Shown: one piece after another, positions 21,884 through 34,319 of the stretch | How the letters are laid out: each line of letters starts with the position of its first letter | Position numbering within the stretch: position 1 is the first letter of the stretch | NCBI RefSeq assembly: GCF_041146795.1 | Contig: NC_135168.1 | Coordinates: forward strand, 14,064,131 to 14,128,130 | Source of the DNA: Maylandia zebra | Lineage: Eukaryota; Chordata; Actinopteri; Cichliformes; Cichlidae | Direction of reading: 5' to 3' | DNA length: 64,000 nt | The notes under the pieces: model-generated | Told to the model about the DNA's origin: nothing | The model's database searches: none | What the model saw: the letters and a program-made list of their open reading frames with translations, nothing else | Made by a program: the position numbers and the translations under genes

Positions 21884-23745
21884 TCAGTTCAACACAAATG
21901 ATTCTATCTGAACTCTGTGGAGCCTGATCTCAAGCTTTTTGAGTCTGACACAGAAACCAGAGGATCTTTCTGTGTCTTCAGATTCACTGTGATCCAGTGA
22001 TGGGAGTGATTTCAGCCCTGAGTGATCACGCTGATGTTTGCACAGAGCAGACAATGAGGTGAATGTTTGGGCACATTGGTAACAGTGAAACAGTTTATTA
22101 GTAACGTGGGATCGTTTGTGTGCAGAGTATGAACTGAGATTCCTGAAGCTCTTGTCACACTGGTCACAGCTGTAGTTTCCTTCCATGTGTGTACGTTCAT
22201 GAATGTTACGATTACCTGAATGTGAGAAGCTTCTCTCACAGTGTCTGCACTTGTGTGGTTTCTCTCCTGTGTGGACTCGTTTGTGTGATTTAAGCTCGCC
22301 TGCAGTGGTGAAGGATGACCCACACTGATCACAGAGGTGCTTTTTAACCCCACTGTGAATCAGTTCATGTTTTTTTAAATCACTTGGTGTGGTGAAGCTT
22401 CTCCCACATTCTTTGCAGTATTTCAGTTTGTCTCCAGTGTGTCTACGTTGATGTGTTTTAAGGGCAGCTTGCCGACTGAAAGTTTTTCCACAGAGGTCAC
22501 AATGAAAGTCTTTCCCACCACCACAGTGATGACAGGGTTGAGAACTGGATCCATCTGTGTCGCTCTGCTTCTAAACAAAGACACAAAGACAGTGTAAGTC
22601 AGTCCTTCAACATTTGTATCCTGAACGTCGCCTGAAATAAAGAGCATCTCTGCAGACGTCCAACTACATTTGACTGTTTCAGTTAACACACTCAGTTTAC
22701 TGGGCTGCAATAACTACAATACTACCACCATAATACTACAGTAATACTAAAATCATAACTGAAAGGAAAATCTGAATAATCACTCAGAGCTGCTTTTCCA
22801 TGCAGTAGAATTGCTAACATGCTAACACAGTTTAATGAGCAGAGTTGTTCCAAACAGTCAGGCTAAAATGACAAGATAACAATATAAATACATACCTCAC
22901 AGTAGCTGCACTTGTAGAGTCTCTTTCTGGTGTGGATCTGTTGGTGTCGTCTCAGGTGACGTGGAGTTTTAAAAGTCTTCTCACACAGGTCACATTGATA
23001 AGGTCTGTCCTCAGTGTGGGTAAATATGTGTTGTTGTAAGTGTGTGTGAGTTATAAACTGTTTGCCACACTGTTCACAGCAGTACACATCATGTCTGGTG
23101 TGAATGCGTAGGTGTTTATTTCGGCTCCCTCTCTGGCTGAAAGTTTTTCCACAGATGTCACAGCTGTATGGCTTAATTCCAGAGTGGGTAACTAGATGCT
23201 TCTGTAAGTGGCTACTTTGAGTAAAAGCTCTGCCACACTGATCACAGCTGTACGCTTTAACTCCACTGTGGATGAGTTGGTGTTGTTTTAGGGAACGCTT
23301 CAAGGAAAAAGACTTTCCACACAAGTCACAGCTGAACGGTCTCTCTCCAGTGTGGATGACCTGATGCTGTTTTAGTGAAGCCCTCACAGTAAATTCCATC
23401 CCACACTCGTCACAGCTGTATGCCTTAATTCCAGAGTGGGTAACTAGATGCTTCTGTAAGTGGCTACTGTGAGTAAAAGCTCTGCCACACTGATCACAGC
23501 TGTACGCTTTAACTCCACTGTGGATGAGTTGGTGTTGTTTTAGGGAAACCTTCCTGGAAAAAGAATTTCCACACATGTCACAGCTGAACGGTCTCTCTCC
23601 AGTGTGGATGACCTGATGCTGTTTTAGTGAAGCCCTCACAGTGAAAACCCTTCACACACTCGTCACAGGTGTGTTTTTTCTCTCCCTTTCTTCTGTGAGG
23701 TTTGTCGGCCTCCTGAGAGCGCTGACTTCTGGCTCCATGTTGGTC
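21884..23745 (-). pseudogene. C2H2 zinc-finger protein gene, frameshifted, N-terminus not found
   Basis: Two minus-strand exons: 23,745-22,896 (CTGCAG acceptor, GTATGT donor) and 22,570-21,884 (TTTAG acceptor, TGA stop). The first gives eight full C2H2 fingers (for example FSCDMCGNSF, YSCDQCGRAF, YQCDLCEKTF) with HTGERPF/HSGVKAY linkers, plus the start of another. The second gives about six more and ends in a non-finger tail rich in Ser/Glu. Such proteins bind DNA in the nucleus, usually as transcription regulators. Near 23,643-23,646 one extra base, compared with the paralogous finger in the same gene, breaks the first finger (ECVKGF then out of frame). Either it is a pseudogene or this is a sequence error. 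No start codon exon or effector domain is visible upstream. Confidence 0.85.
23161..23660 (-). repeat. 252-bp tandem duplication = three zinc fingers
   Basis: The block starting at 23,161 repeats at 23,413 with an offset of exactly 252 bp (3 x 84), almost base for base. Each unit encodes the same finger order (YSCDQCGRAF, an HSGIKxYSCD finger, an FSCDxCGxSF finger). The repeat is in register with the fingers, so array expansion kept the frame. Confidence 0.9.
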
Positions 23746-23958
23746 CTGCAGTGACAGATACAAACAGAGGCAGTGAGTGAAATGCAGTCGTGGAACAAAC
23801 TCAACCTTCAAACTCCATTAACACTAGTTTTAAACCTGAAGGTGGAGCGTGGCACCAAACACCTTAAAGGTCTCTTATCCCCACCTGCTGGTAGTTCTAA
23901 CACATTACATCCAACCTGCTGTTAAAGATAATTCATGACTGTTCAAACACTAAAATCA

Positions 23959-23959
23959 T

Positions 23960-24000
<41 letters not shown>
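23959..24000. repeat. (CA)n microsatellite
   Basis: An uninterrupted CA dinucleotide run of about 42 bp, upstream of the zinc-finger gene. Confidence 0.95.
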
Positions 24001-24002
<2 letters not shown>

Positions 24003-24329
24003 TTTATAATTTAGATTATTTTGTTGTTTCCTATTACATATTTCTATAATTTGTATAGATTTATACAGAATTATTCAGTGATAATAAATCCTATGTTTGT
24101 TTATTCTAAAGGAACCCCGTTAGCTTCCACAACAGATGTTGCTCGTCTTCCGTCAAATACTCACATAAAATATTACACAATAAAGTGGATTCAAGATATC
24201 CACATAATTTCACTCTTACATCCACAGTGAGGTTTCACAATTGTTCAAATATAAGCAATCAATAATAATAATAATAATATCAATAACATTGAGGCACATT
24301 ACACAAATTTCAAAAACAAATCATGTCTT

Positions 24330-24850
24330 ACAATATTTACAACAACTAAAAGCTCTGTAAATCGGCTTTTAAGTGTTCATTGAAGTTTTGAATAATTCTC
24401 TAATTTTTTAAGGCAACTTATTCCACTTAAAAGTTGCTCTAAATGTAACAGTTTTACAAAACGTTACTTTTAACTCGAGCATTTACTAAATTGCAGCTTG
24501 TTGAAAACTGTGTAATATGATGATGTATTTCATCTGGATACTGCAGCTGAGCAGAATAAATGTGGTGTGTTTAACAGAATTGCTTTCTTTAGAACTACAA
24601 GTAAGCCATAGAATATTTTAGCCTGTACAGGAAGCCAAGAAAGGTTATTATGCATTTTATCAATATTAGTATAGTATGAACATCTTCACACTAATCTGGA
24701 CGCCTTATTCTGGACTAACTGAAGTCTGTTAAGATCTGTCTTATTAGCTGCTGACCAAATGATTGAACAATACTCCAGATGAGACATTACTAGTGCATTA
24801 ATGACATCTTTCATAATGAAGAAGTGATACACAAAGAGCATTTCATAGCC
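24330..24850 (-). pseudogene. Decayed LINE reverse-transcriptase C-terminus
   Basis: Minus-strand reading from about 24,810 gives INALVMSHLEYCSIIWSAAN and then NKTDLNRLQLVQNKASRLV, the conserved thumb/C-terminal region of L2/CR1-type RT. It continues in broken frames with LSWLPVQAKIFYGLLVV and, near 24,370, a FNEHLKADL-like end. Several stops interrupt it, so it is an old fragment. Confidence 0.65.
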
Positions 24851-26749
24851 ATAGCTATGCCTTGTCGGCAGAGTTATGTGACATTAGTGATGTTTGTACT
24901 TTCAGCGTTAACTTGCTTTTAAAGCCTTTAAAATATACGCCGTTCAATAGTCGACCTTAATCTGACAGAGAATGTGATGATTTTGTGGATAATTAAAGTC
25001 AGTCATATATCCACAAACACAACAAGCTGAAAGTCAGTGATGCTGCTCGGTTTGCAGTCCTGAACATCACGGCACAAGCAGGATCCACTGCACTGTTAAT
25101 GTTAGCTGTGTTATATTGCTGCCTCTGTTCGGTGGTGTCGAGCCAAACGCACTTTAACGTGTGTTTGAACGAGCTGACGGTTCACTCGTTAAGCTGAAAG
25201 AAAGATGCTTTAATCACAGCAGTCACACATGTGTCCACTGCACCATCTGGAACTCTTCTTGTTTACACTCGTAATAACACAAACACTAAATCCTGCTTCT
25301 CTGGTGCTGTTGTGTAGCAGTGTGTACACCTGAGACTGTCACCTGTCTGTCTGTCCTGCACTCTCTCTCTGTTTCTTTCTCTCTGATTGTGGAATAAAAG
25401 TATGAACATGTGTTTATAAGTTACACTTGTGTTTGAATCCTGCAGCTTATCACACATTTGATTTCCATGTGTGACGACTGCAAGTGTCCAGAGTGAGGAC
25501 AGACTGAGGGAGCCACTGCTGCACATCATCTGTGAGGCTTTGCAGCCCTGATGATCCACCAGGACAAACTCAGCAGTGTGTGAGGAAGAGGAGGAGGAAG
25601 AGCCAGCAGCAGCTGACAGATGGAGAGAATAGACAGACTGTTCCCTGTTTGTGAAGGACTGCTAGGAAAGTTTAACATAACTGTCTGTGCTGAATCAGTC
25701 TTATTAGGTAATGTTCAAATAATGTGATCATCCCAGTGTTTCCAGTGTGGGAGAAAGTACTCAGGGCCTTCAAGTTACACACTATGAAAGGCAGCAACAA
25801 GTTTAATGTTCACAAACCTAAAGTCTGTATCAGCAGCAGGATGGAGCTAAAAATAAATGTTGGTTTCAGTTCTATGAAGCTTTGAGTATTTTGGATCAGT
25901 AGCTGCTGTGTTTGTTGCATCATATTGCTGTAACTGTTTATATGCTTTATATATTCTGAGCTAAGTTGATCTATAGTGTTACATCATATTCTATAAGGAT
26001 GTTATGTGTTTGTAGACTTTCTGCCCAGTTTGACCCATTTAGCAGACGTCAGCCTGTTTAAGGCTCTGATATCTATTCTGTGTGACTTACAGCAGTTATG
26101 ACATGGTCTGATTTTCTCACCCAATAAAGGAATATTTCATATATCAGTCGACTCTTCATTCTATCAGACACAGTTATCACAGCTCGTACATTTGCTTTTT
26201 ACACATATATGTAAGCACTGAACCACATTTAGTACCAACATATTAAATGAACAATATTTGTCTCTTATATATGATACATCTGTATACACACTGTCACAGA
26301 TACTTGTCTGTGAGTGAAGTGATTAATATAATAACTATAATATTGGCCATATTATATTTACATTACCACAGTGAGATGACTTTAGTCTCATGAACAACAT
26401 CAGCTAATTGTTATTTACAGCTAATCTTAAACGACTGTTCAGCACAGAAATGAAGCCCAACAATCATGTTTCACAGTCCTGTGGTCTCAGCCTCAGATAC
26501 TCATCAAATCACACAGAGCTCATGTAGAAACAAATGAACTAAATATGTTCTCCTTCATTTCTGTCAAACAAAGCTGTATGAAACGTTTCCAGCTGTTAGT
26601 ATCATGGTTGCTAGGCAACCTGGGCAGCGCGACGGAGGCTAGACGTCCCATTTCACGAGCCTACGAGCCTCGCACTTCGGCCTTAGCGGTCTTTGAGTAC
26701 GCGGCCCTTGAGGACTTTAAAGCTGCAGAACCTGAATCGGGATACAGCC
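24851..26749. other. No confident feature
   Basis: No exon with splice borders or known domain. 26,590-26,740 is a GC-richer block that is probably another transposon end, but I cannot name it. Any missing 5' exon of the zinc-finger gene could lie here, but I cannot point to it. Confidence 0.4.
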
Positions 26750-27029
26750 ATGATGATCTCCAGCCTCGTGCTCGCCAACATTCTCACCTGAGTTAAGAAG
26801 ACGATCACTGAAATGGTCTCAGCAGGTCCTTTGATGACAGCAATGAAATGCAGTGGTAAGGCTTTTTGGGGATTAAGTTCGTTTTCATGGCAAAGAAGGA
26901 CGATGCAGTTCATCTGATCACTCCTCATAACATTCTGGAGTGCAGGCAAAATGCTATTATAAAAACTTAAGCAGCAACTTCTCCAGGTTCCAATATTTAT
27001 GCAATTCTCAAACCTTTTGGCCACGACTG
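26750..27029 (-). mobile_element. Tc1-like transposon end fragment
   Basis: Read on the minus strand from 27,029, CAGTCGTGGCCAAAAGGTTT is the recognisable terminal repeat of a common fish Tc1 family. About 250 bp of subterminal sequence follows, then the similarity stops near 26,754. The transposase gene and the second end are absent. Confidence 0.75.
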
Positions 27030-27900
27030 TATAACCTCTTCTGAAGTTTAGTGGATATTATACATGGTTATGCTCAGGATGTGTCGGCCAGTTTCCACTG
27101 GAAACGCCTTTTGGTTAAACTGTCAGCGAGGAATTTGCATTTGCACTGTTACATTTTTATATAACTTTAATGCACATAAACAACAGCTGCTTGTTTCAGT
27201 GAAAATACATTGATGGGTTTTTAATAAAGTTGTGCAGCTGTAAAGTATTTTGTCTGGTGTCAATTCTATCGTCAGCTACATCGTTATGGCAAATGTTCAA
27301 ATGTATATGGTGATAAATATCTTTGGTCATATGGTCCTGCTCTGTCTGTCACCTTCTGTGTTGAGCTCATTGTTTCCTCTGTAGTGGCTGAGCTGAGTCC
27401 AAGTAGCTGAAAATGTTCCTCTGCTGCTCCGTCAGACTCTCCTCCTCCTGCTGATCAGCTGGGACACAAAACAGATCTTTGTTAGGCTCCACACTGCACT
27501 GAAGAGTCAAAGTGTCTCATATGTTCATCTGACAAGTAAAAGAACACATTTTTGTTTCCCGAGGTGGGCAACTTGTTGGAAACAAACACAAAAGGTTTGA
27601 GCACTGATACCTGCCATTGCTGGCATTGAAAGATGCAACGCCAGCAATGTGGATTGTCAAGACTCAAACCAATCATCAAGCAAAGACAACAGGGATCATT
27701 TGTTTCTGTTTATTTAGCATTCACAGCATTTGTAGTTGCCTTCTGTGCAGGGGAAGTCCACGCACACTGTGTGTTACCGCCATCCGCAGAAGGTGTACAC
27801 GCAGCGTCGAGCAACGGTGGAGACGGAATTTCAAGCAGGACAACATTTTGCTGCAACAACAAAACGTGAGACATTTGTTGTTTTATGTTTATTTATTGTT
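27030..27900. other. No recognised feature
   Basis: Short open frames on both strands around 27,480-27,900 have no motif. I see nothing I can support. Confidence 0.4.
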
Positions 27901-27901
27901 A

Positions 27902-27972
27902 TGAGAGAATCATGATCTCAATTCTAAGCAAAAAATCATGATTCTCATTTTATGCAAAATGGTGCAGCACTA
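27902..27972 (-). repeat. Terminal fragment of a DNA-transposon/MITE family
   Basis: Read on the minus strand, TAGTGCTGCACCATTTTGCA and the following AATCATGATT-rich stretch resemble a fish MITE terminus (TAGGGCTGCAC-type). Only one end is seen. Confidence 0.4.
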
Positions 27973-28959
27973 ACATTAACACAAAACTATTGTTTCACCA
28001 GAGAAACACACATGAAGAGAGAGAGAGAGACAATAACAGCTACCAAACAGTCGTCATAATTCGTCACACAATGAGAAAAGGACAAATCAACAAGTAACAA
28101 TGACTAATTAATATTAAAATCTGTAACATAATGTATTGTTTGGAGTTTAGTCTGATTGGTTCAGGATGACCTGCCATTATCCAATCACACGTCTGCTTAC
28201 CTGCATCTTTTCTCTTTTTTCTAACCTGAGCACCTGATGGCTTTGAACTTTTGTTGTCCATCTTCCATTGGTTTGAATTTTGCGCTCCAGTACAAACACA
28301 AATCCCCCAACCCGAGGATCAGCACAATTAACCTAACAGACCTACACCTTAGTTCACAGATTCACTTTGTCTAAGGTTGATTTCTGGGATTTCACACAAC
28401 CCAGGATTCAGATCGTGAATCCATGATGGGCTTGGATTTACATCATTATAAATGAAATGTGCTCTACTTGGAAGCAGCCGGCCCCGCCCCTTTTGACGGG
28501 TTGTGTGAGACTTTAAATCATCAAACTGTAAATTATAAATTTAAATTGTTATTGATCCTTTACCTCGAGTCCTAAAGTGTAGATTTATTTTCTTACTCTT
28601 CTTATATTTATTGTTTGTTTACTTGCACCGCTGTAACTGCAGCCTCGTCGTCTCGTCTCTCTATATGCTGGACTGTCTGTAGCGGAGATGACAATAAAGT
28701 TTACTTTGACTTCAGCAGCGCGCAGGCGCACCGAGGGCTCTCGCGCTCACTTTATAGAATTTAGAAAAAACATCGGTGCAGATTATAAGTCTGTATCATA
28801 ATATCTGTTTGTTGTGTTGTTTTTATTTTGTTTTGCGAGTTGGTTATTAGATGCCGCTCCAGCCAGCCAGAGACTCTTCCCCACCACCACTTCCCCTGCC
28901 AGTGGCGGACCCCCTCAGACATCGGTGCGTTGGTGGTTCTTTGTGTCCGGGGATGGGCG
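27973..28959. other. No gene; small GC-rich patches
   Basis: Mostly unremarkable. 28,670-28,710 (GACAATAAAGTTTACTTTGAC) looks like a LINE/SINE 3' tail. 28,720-28,755 is a small CpG-rich patch. 28,840-28,960 may be the 5' extension of retroposon copy B. Confidence 0.35.
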
Positions 28960-29907
28960 TCCAGGTACACACCGGCTCACTCCTTGGCGGCCGCTTATCG
29001 GGGCCTGGAGCCTGGGGCTCGCTCGGGCCACTTCGGAGGTGGGGTGCCCCCGGCCTCTCGGCCTGGGGCTCGGTCACTCAGGCGCAGCTGGCTGCCGGCG
29101 GAGCTCACGGGCGCGTCACTGCAACTCCCCCTGGCTTCTGCTCCGCGGCTGCTGAGTGAGCCCTCATCTGGGACTCTCCTCAGCTCTTTCCGGGACAGTG
29201 GCGCAGCTGCCCCTCTGTTGGTCTTCCTTGGTCTCTTGTGTTCTGGGGGCCTCTGGATGTCTGGAGTTTTGATCTCCTCCACACCTGCTTCACGCCCTGG
29301 AGGACGGGGCTGTGGCCCCCCCACACCCTCTAGCAGATTATTACATGAAGGAACCTTTTAAAAAAACAAAAAACAAGCGCGTCCATGCTCACAGGTGTAC
29401 ACACGGGTGATCACACCCACAAACTACACCCTTTTTGGCTCCTACCTCAAAGCACACTGTGTTCTGTTGATCTTATGTGCTGCACAATAATGTTTAACAT
29501 TTAGTATTTACTGTCATATTCCCATATATCATTGTGATGTTGTTTATTCTATTACTCTTGTTCTCTTCTGCTTGCTTTCTTTTTTCTTTCTCAGCAGGTG
29601 ATCCAGGTGATCGATAGATGCATTTTTTTTTCTCTGCCCGTTCTGTTGGTTTTTGTCTTTTGCCCTTCTCCCCCGTCCCTCTTCTCAGCTGTTTCTCTTT
29701 CCCTCTTTCTTTCTCCCCTTCTTTCCCCCAGTCAAGTCTGTCCCGTATTCAGTAAGTGAAAATAAAATAAACAATAAAAGGTGAATCAAATGGACCATTA
29801 CGGCAAGGCTGGGATGGTCAGTTTGGTAAAGTAAATCCGTTGGGCATCTTTCTTTGCCTTTAGACAACAATTCTGATGGCAAAAGAGCCAAACGGGACAG
29901 GCCAAAG

Positions 29908-29941
<34 letters not shown>
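28960..29941 (+). mobile_element. Poly(A) retroposon, copy B (plus strand)
   Basis: From CCAGGTACACACCGGCTCAC it aligns with the minus strand of copy A through the GC-rich block and the pyrimidine-rich block. It then adds a 3' portion, ending in CCAAACGGGACAGG and an A-run of about 30 at 29,910-29,941, that copy C also has (55,470-55,510). It abuts the gypsy integrase reading frame directly, so it inserted into, or recombined with, that element. No protein is encoded: the long frames are low-complexity. Confidence 0.75.
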
Positions 29942-29943
<2 letters not shown>

Positions 29944-32900
29944 AACAACATGTTCAAAAAGCTCACTCACAAAAGGAGACCCTCTGTCAGAAATGAGGTA
30001 AGTGGGTGTACCATGCTTAGCAAAAATGTCAGTGACGAATTTACCAGCTGCTACCTTAGATGTAGCTTCTTTGACAGCACTGGCTTCAACCCATTTAGTC
30101 AAATAGTCAACAAACACGATCAAATAAGCATTACCAGTGGGGGTGCGGGGAAGTGGCCCAACAAAATCCACACCCACATACTCCCAGGGTTTCTGGGGGA
30201 CAATGGGAACCATAAGACCGGCTGCTTTGTTCTGACTTGGCTTGGTGAGTTGGCACACTGAGCATGAAATCACATAGCGTTTCACATCAGCTGCCATTTT
30301 GGGCCAGAAAAACCTAAAACGCAGTCTAGCCAATGTCTTAGAAACACCCAAGTGACCTGCTGTGGGGTGGTCATGGTAATAGTCCAGCAAGGTGCCTCTC
30401 ATGGAAGTAGGGGCAAACAGTTTCAGCTCTTTCAAAGGGTGCAAAGCACATGTGGACTTGGGTTCTCTGTGATACAAAAGAGAGTCATACACAACATACT
30501 GTAACAAGGTGGCATTGTCCGAGCTGTTCAGAGAGTCTGCTTCAATGTCTCTGAGGAGTGGACCTGTGACATGATCGTCTAACTGCAGCGGTCTCAATTG
30601 TGAACGGTCAGCCAGAATGACGGGGGACAGAGTACGAATGTTCAGGCTGCCCATAACAGCATGATCTGGTAAAAGATCAGTCGGCCTGTCACAGGTCAGA
30701 GGCAAAGGGTTGCATGACAGTGCGTCGGGAACTTTGTTCTGTGCACCAGGTTTATGCACTATTGTGAAATCAAAGTCCTGCAAACGAAGTGACCAGCGGG
30801 CGAGTCGGCCCGTTGGGTTTTGACGAGACATGAGCCACCTGAGACTGTTGTGGTCAGTGAAGATAGTAACATGAACACCTTCAACATATGGGCGGAAGTG
30901 TTCCAGAGCCCATATCACAGCGAGGCACTCCTTCTCTGAAGTGCAGTAGGGGAGTTCAGCTTTGTGAAGGGAGCGACTAGCAAAAGCCACAACGTACTCA
31001 CGACCCTTGTCATCCTTTTGCATCAACACTGCCCCAAGACCAATGTCACATGCATCGGCGTGAATGGAAAAGGGGGGGTTGAAGTCTGGAAATGACAGGA
31101 TCGGGGCTGATGTGACATGATCCTTCAAAGTGTCCATGGCCCTTCGACAGCTGTCGTCCCAGTGGAAAGCATTGTCCTTTCTGGTGATGGCGTGAAGAGG
31201 TTCGGCATGGCGGGCATAATTCTGAATGAAGCGTCGATAATAGCCAGTCAAGCCAAGGAACTGACGGACGTGTTTCACTAAGGTTTGGGTTTTCAAACTC
31301 CTTAACCGCCTTTACTTTGTCCGGATCGGGCTTAACACCTGATGATGTGATGCGGTACCCGAGAAAGGTGAATTCATCGAGGCAGAATTGGCACTTTTTG
31401 AGCTTCAATGACAAGCCAGCAGCCTGGAGTCTGCCCAGCACCTCCTCAAGATCCACTATGTGCTGTTCAAAGGTAGGTGAGGCGATAACAATGTCATCCA
31501 GGTAGACTGCGCACGTTTTGCAAATGAGGCCAGCAAGCACAGAGTTCATGAGTCTCTGAAAAGTTTCAGGTGCGTTGCAGAGCCCAAAGGGCAGCACCCG
31601 AAACTGGAAGAGACCGCAAATGATGAAGGCAGTTTTAGGCTTCGAGTCCTCTGCTACAGCAACCTGCCAATAGCCTCGCGCTAAGTCCAATGTCGAGACA
31701 AACTTTCCTCTTGCCAGAAAGTCCAAAGACTCATCTACACGAGGCAGGGGATAAGAGTCTTTTCGGGTAACTTAGTTGAGCCCTCGAAAGTCCACACAAA
31801 ACCTTGGTTCCGTGGCCGCTCTATTTACAATGACTACAGGAGCTGCCCAAGGGCTTGTGGAAGGTTCAATGATGTTGTCCTTCAACATTTGTTGCACTTG
31901 TTCTTCAATCACACGTTTCTTAGCAGGTGACGTGCGATAGGGTGGGAGATTGACAGGTGTTGCATTGCCAGTCTCTATGGCGTGCTCAGTGAGAGCCGTT
32001 CGACCAAGTTGACCATCAAACAAGGAGCTAAACTTGCTGAGCAGATTTAGTAAAGCATCCTTGTTGTTCTCTGAGAGACTTGCTTCAGACAGTTTGGCTG
32101 TTAAGTCTGAGCGAACCAAGTCCAAAGACATCAGTGTTCCAGGTGAATGTGAGTAATCATTTTGAAGGTCCTCTTCATTGTCTGCGAGTGGGCAGGGGAT
32201 GTCCTCAATGTAGACTGTTCTAGTGGGAATGTGAATAGAAACAGAAGCTCTTGCCATAAAATCCATTCCCAGAATGAAAGGAGAGGACAAATCTGGTATT
32301 ATGGCAAAACGCTGGTAAAAGTTCTTGTTCATGAATCCAATATTGAGCCAAATAACACCAACAGGGATACAGGGAGCATTATTGGCGAGGTTAAGTGCAG
32401 GACCATTCCACTCACTTGTGTTTCTAGGGTAAGAGTCATTTACTTGAATGAGATCTGTTCGTACAGCCGAGAGGGAAGCACCCGTGTCGAGGGTAGCATC
32501 CACAGATGAAGCATTGAAGTTCACTTTCGTTCTTAGTGGGGTATTCCAGTGGACTTGTGAAAAATTGTCTTCCAAGTGTCCAAGACTGTGTCCACCCTGT
32601 AGTGAATCGGGCGTGTGAGGCTCCGTTAGTAACTGGGGGAAGGTTGGCCTCTGTGAAATGTCCTCCCCCCCCCCGTAGTTTCCCGACTGCCTGTATTGTG
32701 GCTGGGATGTGGTGCTGCTTAATTCCACCTTTTCATGGCCAGGGTCAGAGGGGCCAGGTGCTGGCAATGGCTGGACTGGGCCATGCCTAGCGGTGTTCGA
32801 GGCTCGTTGTGGCAAATGAGGTTGGGTGTTACAGTTTGGGCAGGTGCGTGTAGTGAACCCTGGCTGAGAGCATTTGAAGCAGTAAGGTTCAGGCTTATAG

Positions 32901-33832
32901 TTGTCTTTGCTACATAAAGCAGGCTGTGGTCTTTGTCGTCCAAGCACTGAGTGAAGCTCATGAGCGCGTAGCAGCAGGTCCATTACAGAAGTGACATTAG
33001 CGCCATACAGGGCAACTCTGTATTTTTCAAGAGCATGTTTACTAATTAGGTCAATTCTGTCTTTTTCAGGTGGGGGGCTCTTCAGTTTGTCAAACTCACT
33101 CAACATGTGGGCGACAAAGGTTGGGAGCGGCTCGTCCTGAGCCTGAACACGATCCAAAATTCCTCTCAGGATGCGTTCTTGGTTGTCGGAGGGCAGAAAA
33201 ACTGTCTTAAACAGTTGACAGAATTGAGCCCATGATGTGATGTGGGAGCTCAGTGCCTTGAACCATTTCCCGGGCTCTTTTGCAAGAAAGTGTGGCAGTT
33301 CGTTTAGCAATTGCCCATCAGTTAGGTTCAATGAGGCTTTGTATGTGCCAACTGCATTTAACCATTCCTCAGGTTGCACTTTTCCGTCCCCAGCATACAC
33401 AGGAGGCTCCAGCTTTGCGTGATGTAAAGCTGCCGCAATCACTCTGGAAGTGCTACTGAGTTCAAGTGAGTGAGATGGGAGGAAAGGATTTGTAGGTTGA
33501 AATGGGTTGCTGGGCAGGAACGGATTGGTACTGTTGGTGGGTTCAGTTTTGTCCATCACATGAACATGAGGTGTCGATGTGGCCATTGGGAAAACAGGAG
33601 ACTGTGGGACTGCAGGAGGGGGAGAGTTCCCCGTTGTGAGTTGGTCCCACTGCCTTCGTAAACTCTGCTGTATGTTCAGTGAGTCACGTAAACAATCACT
33701 AAGCTTATTCACCTCAGTTCTTAACTCCACCACTTGTTGGCTAAGGCTAGGAGTCACATTTTCAACTATCTGGCACATAGGTAACGAGGTAAGTTCCATG
33801 TCTGAGTCAGAGTCGTCTGGGCAGTGTGCCAT
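29942..33832 (-). pseudogene. gypsy Gag-Pol, interrupted by one stop and one frameshift
   Basis: Gag begins at 33,832 (MAHCPDDSDSDMELTSLP). It ends with a nucleocapsid knuckle, CFKCSQPGFTTRTC, where the usual His is Phe (CX2CX4FX4C). Protease: TLDTGASLSAV. RT: an in-frame TAA after FCVDFRGLN (31,772-31,774), then LDLARGYWQVAV, LPFGLCNAPETFQRLM and the catalytic YLDD. A one-base shift at about 31,290 precedes FLGLTGYYRRFIQNY. RNase H: IHADACDIGLGAVL and FTDHNSLRWL. Integrase: an HHCC-like zinc region (GHLGVSKTLARLRF, SCSVCQLTKP), VGVDFVGPLPRT with the first Asp, and LISDRGSPF with the second, then truncation before the Glu. A virus-like retroelement polyprotein, now nonfunctional. Confidence 0.92.
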
Positions 33833-34305
33833 TGCGATTTCAAAAAAATTAAGCCGCTCCAGGGCACAGCGCAGTTATTGATATAGCAGTAAAAGAGTCA
33901 GTTAGGTCAGACTAGAAAGACAAAACTGCAAAAATGCGTTCAAGATTAAATTTAGAAAAACCACATATAAAATTTCGCCCAACAACTGAAATTAGACTGG
34001 AGTGATCAGAACCATGTTATTACAATAGCATGTCTGCAACACTAGAGCTCAATGGAAGATTAGTTTTAAGTCGTTTCGTTATACTGAGCCGTTATACTCT
34101 CTCTTTTTCTTTCTCCCAAGCGGAGCAGCGGCACACCACGGTATCCAGAAATTAGTCGGGTCCCACCTGAGCTGAGGCTGCGGCCATGGCTGGAGAAAAC
34201 GTCCGAGCGTCCGCAAAACTGGGGGGATCTCCGAGACAGTTCACGTGCTAGAAGAGAAGAATCCTCGGCGGGATGCAAAAATTGTCTGAAGTCCAAGGGG
34301 AAAAA

Positions 34306-34317
34306 GTTCGGGCGCCA
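34306..34317 (-). promoter_or_regulatory. tRNA-Lys-type primer-binding site
   Basis: The minus strand reads TGGCGCCCGAAC, complementary to the last 12 bases of tRNA-Lys as used by many retroelements. It begins two bases inside the LTR edge. The match stops after 12 bases. Confidence 0.85.
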
Positions 34318-34319
34318 GT

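Noticed and set aside
22012-22353. 113-codon minus-strand frame inside the zinc-finger gene
   Set aside because: It is an alternate frame of the second zinc-finger exon. The true frame has the C2H2 spacing.
23161-23660. Regular 84-bp periodicity as a possible CRISPR-like or satellite array
   Set aside because: The 84-bp period is the C2H2 finger repeat in coding frame, and there are no unique spacers.
28828-29361. 177-codon plus-strand frame
   Set aside because: Same GC-rich retroposon sequence as above (copy B). It is not conserved as a protein because the copies open different frames.
29860-29960. Poly-Lys/poly-Phe coding through the A-run
   Set aside because: The frames continue from gypsy integrase into the poly(A) of retroposon B by chance. 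The run is a retroposition tail.
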